Part shown: piece after piece, positions 59,678 to 64,000 of the stretch
Layout of the letters: each line of letters starts with the position of its first letter
How positions within the stretch are numbered: position 1 is the first letter of the stretch
NCBI GenBank assembly: GCA_001600415.1
Contig: BCJX01000004.1
Location: 2,380,011-2,444,010, forward strand
Length of the DNA stretch: 64,000 bases
Direction of reading: 5' to 3'
From: Pascua guehoae
Taxonomy: Eukaryota; Basidiomycota; Tremellomycetes; Trichosporonales; Trichosporonaceae
Notes under the pieces: generated by a model
What the model was told of the DNA's origin: nothing
Database searches by the model: none
Seen by the model: the letters and a program-made list of their open reading frames with translations, nothing else
Program-made: the position numbers and the translations under genes

Positions 59678-60251
59678 TTCAAACTCGACTTTACGGTCAA
59701 CACATGTGAGGCCGCAAAACCCAAAGTACCTTACAACACTTGAAGCACGCCTCATCCCTACCGAAACTCGCAATGAAGGCTGACCAACTGCTCCATGATC
59801 GCCAAAATACCACCCCTACACCTCGATAATAAGTCCTCAGCCTGAATCACACACTGAGACCTCCCAGGCGCCCACTTGATGCTTGACCAGGATCTGCCCA
59901 TGGCAGGCTGGCAGCGTTCTGGACAAACTCACAGGTTGTCTGAGTGCGACAGATAAGTCGTTACATGAATTGTCAAGGCCAACATGCACTCCGGGGGGGG
60001 CTCAGCTACGAGCTTTACCGGCATGCCGGGATCAAGAGGGTCCAAACCCACGGGGCAGGGTATTTCAAAAACTACACGGATCTCCAGAGGGTATGGGGAG
60101 GCCATGAGTCCTACAGATACCACGGTTTGCATCTTTCAGAGGACGTGGGCCGAGGGGGAGGCAGCGAAGTATCCTGCTCTAGCAGCCGGCAAATCTTGGC
60201 CGCGAGGTTTCAAACTAGATACACCTGCACAATGCATGCACCCAACTCGGC
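59678..60251. other. Gene-free spacer
   Basis: Cullin 3' flank and the rest of the spacer upstream of BUB1. No gene recognised; a short G run (59993-60000) is present. Confidence 0.5.
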
Positions 60252-63200
60252 CTAGGCAAGGTAGTGGAGTGTGTTACGGTCGCGGTCGTCGCGCATGAGG
60301 AACTGCTGTCAGCCATACACGGTGGTAAGAAACCCACCTCGCGCTCGATGAGGCTCTCCATGCGCTTCTTAATCTCCTTGACATCAGGGGGGAAGCGTTT
60401 CGATACGTCGCTGACAACTGCGTCGATGAGCAGCGTGAGGGTCATCTTCTTGCGGCCCTTCATGATTCGAACAATCGTCGCCTCAAGCACCGATACGCGG
60501 TCAATTGCGACTTGCTGGTTTGTCTGGCGCGACTCCTCGGCCTGAGGTCAGTGACATCCGAATGCGTTACGCACCGAGAGATCCTGCTGAATCTGGTTGA
60601 TCTTGAACTTGATGCGGTCGCTTGTGAACGCCTTGTTGAACGCAAACTTGTCTGTCGGTTCCACTTCCTTTCCAGGAGGCCGCTTGACCAGTACACGAGT
60701 GCCTTTACGGCCGATTGCAAGTGACTGGAGGGTGCGGACAAGCTCGGACGATTCTGGTGTAAGCGCATTCCGAAGGCAATGGCCGCACTCCAGATGATGA
60801 CGACAGCTTCCCAGGAAACCAACGACATCCCACGCTCCCTATCACATCTCTACGACCTGGTTCCCTTTATCTCGTCTACGCGCTCCTCGCGAATCTCAGC
60901 CTCTCGAGCGATGAGGCGGTCGCCGTCTTCTAGGCGCAAGCATTGCACTTACCAATGCCAGTCCGGTCCTTGAGTTGCTTGAAGTCGAGTACATCTGTCT
61001 CATTGAATTGTAGTAGCACAACAGCCTGGAACAGACTGACACCGATCTCATACTTGCCACTCGCAAACCTCGCGGTGAGCGTGACTGAACCGAGCTGGTG
61101 GCGCCACGAGAGCTTGCGGTTCTTGTGCTGGGTGGCGTACCACGCAGTGAACGAGTCAATAGAAGATTGCAATTCGGGAGTGAGCTTGAAATCCCAGCCA
61201 TCCTTGAGCAGAGGGTAGCTATTGTCAGCGATATGACAGCGATACTGTGAAGGAAACGAGGAATTCAGACACACAGGTCCCAAGCTATTCAATGGCACAG
61301 CGACGAGGGCGCTGCTTCATGCTGGTCGGTGGTCGCTGCTGGTGGCTGCCAACTGCCCACTGACACTGCTCGCTCCCCGCCAACAAGTGTGTACTTACGG
61401 TGGCCATGCCGATTCGGTGAGAACATTGGCAGTGAAATCCGAGTTGTCCTTGAACCGTTCGGGTTCCTTTGCGCGAGCAGATTGGTACGATTTGACGAGA
61501 CTGTAGTAAGCGACCAGAGCCTCATAGTGCGGGAATTTGGAATTGGGATTTAGGACATGGTGGCCGTTAACCAAGCAGGGTATTCTGATGGGAGCTGCGA
61601 TTGGGGTTTACCCACGCTGCGTGGGCAACATCCCGTGGTTCAGGGAGCAAAGTGAGAGGTTTCGTTGAGGGAGCAGAGCGGGGTGAGGAGGCCCCGTGGA
61701 GGGGACATGCCGCCGATGCACGTACGTTTCTGAGAGTTGAAGGTCCTTCATCATGACATCACCAGAGGTAAACTCGTCGCCCATGGCTGGGGCGAGTAAG
61801 CTCAGTCTGTACGAATTGACCCACCATTCTGCAGTTTCACAATCATATTGCGCTCCATATCGTCACTCGCACTCTTGTTCAGAAGGAGACGCTTTGCCAG
61901 ACCGGAAGCATAGAATGCTCGGAAGACGTCCTTGTCAGGAGTGAATCCGACCAGGGCAATGATCTCATCGAGGAGGGCGTTGAACTCGTCTTCGGTGCCC
62001 GATCCCTGACCTTTACGCATGGCGGCATCGAGGTGCTTGGCTGCACGTTAGCGTTGGCAGAAAACGCACGTACCAATCCACTCTGCTGGTGCATTTTGGC
62101 GACTGCCCAGCCCACTCTTGAACCCGTTTCGCACGGCGTCTTCGAGATCAAGCTGGTTATTCTTCCCATTCCCGTCGACCTCTGGCGACTCGTCTTCGGC
62201 TGCAACCCGAGATTGCGTTGATTCCTTCAACGCCCTCCGCCCAGCTCTTGTTTCAAGATCAACCGACATTGACTCAGTTTCGACTTGTTTCTCCTTTGAA
62301 GCCTGGATTGTCCTTGTCGGCATCGAGAATACGGATGCAACGGCCCGATCCGCAAAACGCTTCAACTTGAGCGTGCTGTCGATCATTTGCGGGTCGTTTG
62401 CTGGATCCGAAATAACAGAGCGTATGCGGGTCTCGATATGGCCCTGGAGGGCCTTGGCAAACACCTTGAACGACTGTGACTGGATACAGAAGCGGTACAG
62501 TCGAGTGAGCGCCTCAATGTCATCGCGGTACATGGCCTCGTCGAGGGCTGGTGTGAGCTGACAGGTCTCGACGAGGGGCATACCTTTCTGCACCACTTGA
62601 TTGGCAACTTTTTCTCCATTCTCGTGGCGAAGCATCTTGACAACGCGCTGTGCCACCTTGGGGGACATGAAGCGTTGGGCACGCGCCCGTTCTTCGTCCT
62701 CCTTACCCAGAGCCCACTTGACATATTCTGTCCCCGTCAGCGAGCCTGACTCGACGTTCGCAGCGTGGGTCGCCACGATGGTCTCGTAGTGGCTCTGAGT
62801 GAGTTCGAGGTAGGGCTCAGCAAGAGAGTCAAAGGTGCCGAGAACCTGTGAAAGCGACACCACGGAGGCGACAAGCGGCCGGAGCTGGCTGTTGGATCTC
62901 GATGTCAGTTATCGCTCATTGCCGGACGACACTCACTGCTCCGTTTCGCGTTCTGCAGTCACCCAAGCCAGAATGTCATCGCGGGTCTTCTGGAAGACAA
63001 GCTCATTGCACCAGACATGGCTGCGGAACCGCATCTCGGCCAGTTTCCTGATGGTCAGCTCACAAACGACCAATCTCTCACTTGATGGACTCGTGTAAGC
63101 TGCCCTCGGTACAGTAAATACGGTCGAGATAAACAAATAGCGCCGCCAGAAGATCCTGTCGTCAGCCGTTGCAGAGGCCTTTACAACTCACGACGCGCGT

Positions 63201-63614
63201 CTCGTATTCGTCGTACGCGTCAATGAGTCTCTCCAGCCACAAGCCATCCTTGGCCATGATGGAGCGGCTGAAGCCCTTGGCCATCTGCTTGACGTGCTGG
63301 GCGAGTTGGTGGTCAATGTGGTTGTACAGAGCCTCAGCGTGGGGACCAAGAGCGATTCGACGACATGCGTCGACGATTGCATGGTACGAGAGGTCGGTCG
63401 GTTCACCTCCAAGGAGGCGAGGTACAGACGCCTTGAGCGAGTCAAGGATGGACGTCGATTCAGCAGGACGATGCGTGGTGCCGAGGTGCAGCTTCACGAC
63501 CCTAGCTCTCGCGCCCGACGTCGCGCCGGTAATGATATCAGTGTGGGCATTCGTGCTGGGCTTGTACGCCGAGAACGCGTCCGAGGACGATGGGAAGGCG
63601 ACGAGGGACGCCAT
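60252..63614 (-). CDS. CUL4: Cullin, most like CUL4
   Basis: CDS is complement(60252-60305, 60338-60541, 60575-60753, 60953-61218, 61399-61500, 61726-61786, 61825-62040, 62074-62888, 62937-63047, 63082-63155, 63192-63614), 834 residues. It is the scaffold of a RING ubiquitin ligase; CUL4 uses DDB1 adaptors. N-terminal cullin repeats include LLAALFVYLDRIYC. The cullin homology region has PAEWIAKHLDAAMR and KDVFRAFYASGLAKRLLLNK, which follow CUL4 wording (KDVFEAFYKKDLAKRLL) more than CUL1 or CUL3. ELVRTLQSLAIG and KEVEPTDKFAFN follow. The neddylation site is the Lys of IVRIMKGRK, and the winged helix ends LMRDDRDRNTLHYLA. Eleven exons, with five introns of 32-36 nt. The CUL4 call is by memory of motifs; a tree would settle it. 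Confidence 0.85.
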
Positions 63615-63885
63615 GGTCGATGGGGAGGATGATGGGAAAGCGCCTGGAGGCCGTGGAACTCATCTTGGGTGTGGGCGGGGATGACTGACGTCGTTGTTAT
63701 CATGGCCGAAGTGGAGGTGGAGGCCACGTGGGAATTGACACGTCACGTTTTGTGCCCTCGTCGCGCTGTGGTGAGCAGCTCGCAAACCGACAACATCCTG
63801 CAGCATGATCCAGCAGTCGATGCTTTCAAGAAGGAGAGCATGGCCGCAGCAAGCGAAGCGAGCTTGGGCAAAATATAACAGATAA
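63615..63885. promoter_or_regulatory. Cullin upstream region
   Basis: 271 bp between the cullin start and the next SINE-like repeat. No specific site recognised. Confidence 0.4.
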
Positions 63886-64000
63886 CAAAAGAATGAACCT
63901 CATCTTATCCTCGTTCCGTCGCTCACTACAAGCGCGGCCGTGCGTCGCATTATTTAGGATTTTAGCTTTGGACCTTGGCGCCTATTTACGTCGGGGGCCT
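63886..64000 (-). repeat. tRNA-like SINE repeat, copy 9 (body type 2, cut by window end)
   Basis: Matches the type 2 body of copies 6 and 7 from the T run (plus-strand ACAAAAGAATGAACC) to GTCGGGGGCCT at the edge. The tRNA-like head would lie beyond the window. It retains the 12-nt segment missing from copy 7. Confidence 0.7.

Overview
The window reads as a GC-rich basidiomycete yeast genome. The gene set (chitin deacetylase with a GPI-type tail, HVA1-type TUDOR protein, single Mad3/Bub1-type checkpoint kinase, neurofibromin-type RasGAP), the very short introns and the CTAAC/CTGAC branch sites point to Tremellomycetes, probably Trichosporonales. The order-level placement is inference. Exons were joined by hand: GT..AG borders were chosen so that reading frames and family alignments continue, and every multi-exon CDS listed as complete sums to a multiple of three.

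Layout. 1-6799 (+): 3' part of a neurofibromin/IRA RasGAP with one apparent frameshift. 8501-11688: divergent MPP6 (-, exosome cofactor) and MED4 (+, Mediator). 13019-14663 (-): chitin deacetylase. 17504-19128 (+): HVA1-type TUDOR domain and a DUF488 domain separated by a 49-nt poly-G run. 20060-20946 (+): ribosomal protein eL33. 21.2-26 kb: gene-free repeat-rich block with five copies of a tRNA-like repeat and a 705-nt assembly gap. 26889-28942 (-): amino-acid permease. 30340-30716 (+): broken small secreted Cys-rich gene. 31029-32129 (-): protein with a metallothionein-like head and a Gly/Gln/His-rich repeat tail. 33842-35246 (-): Hst2-type sirtuin. 36181-37868 (+): BRCT protein. 38381-44206 (-): NUP192. 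44529-45933 (+): ferrochelatase. 46189-47610 (-): ZNHIT2-type zf-HIT protein. 47805-49330 (+): WDR89-type WD40 protein. 51629-54553 (-): AVL9. 54856-59283 (-): BUB1/MAD3 (MADBUB) kinase. 60252-63614 (-): CUL4-type cullin.

Most genes are unrelated housekeeping functions: Ras signalling, RNA decay, transcription, wall chitosan, haem, nuclear pore, spindle checkpoint, ubiquitin ligase. There is no operon logic. Three pairs are head-to-head with short shared promoters (MPP6/MED4, NUP192/HEM15, ZNHIT2/WDR89).

The strongest non-routine signal is a dispersed repeat family, nine copies in this window. Its head carries Pol III A-box- and B-box-like sequences, it has two alternative bodies, and it ends in T runs, so it looks like a tRNA-derived SINE family. 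Other points of note: an ABBA-KEN-ABBA cassette plus an array of FADEN-type motifs in the checkpoint kinase, a metallothionein-like head on a repeat tail, long poly-G/poly-C tracts, introns down to 32 nt, and two apparent frameshifts that need checking against reads.
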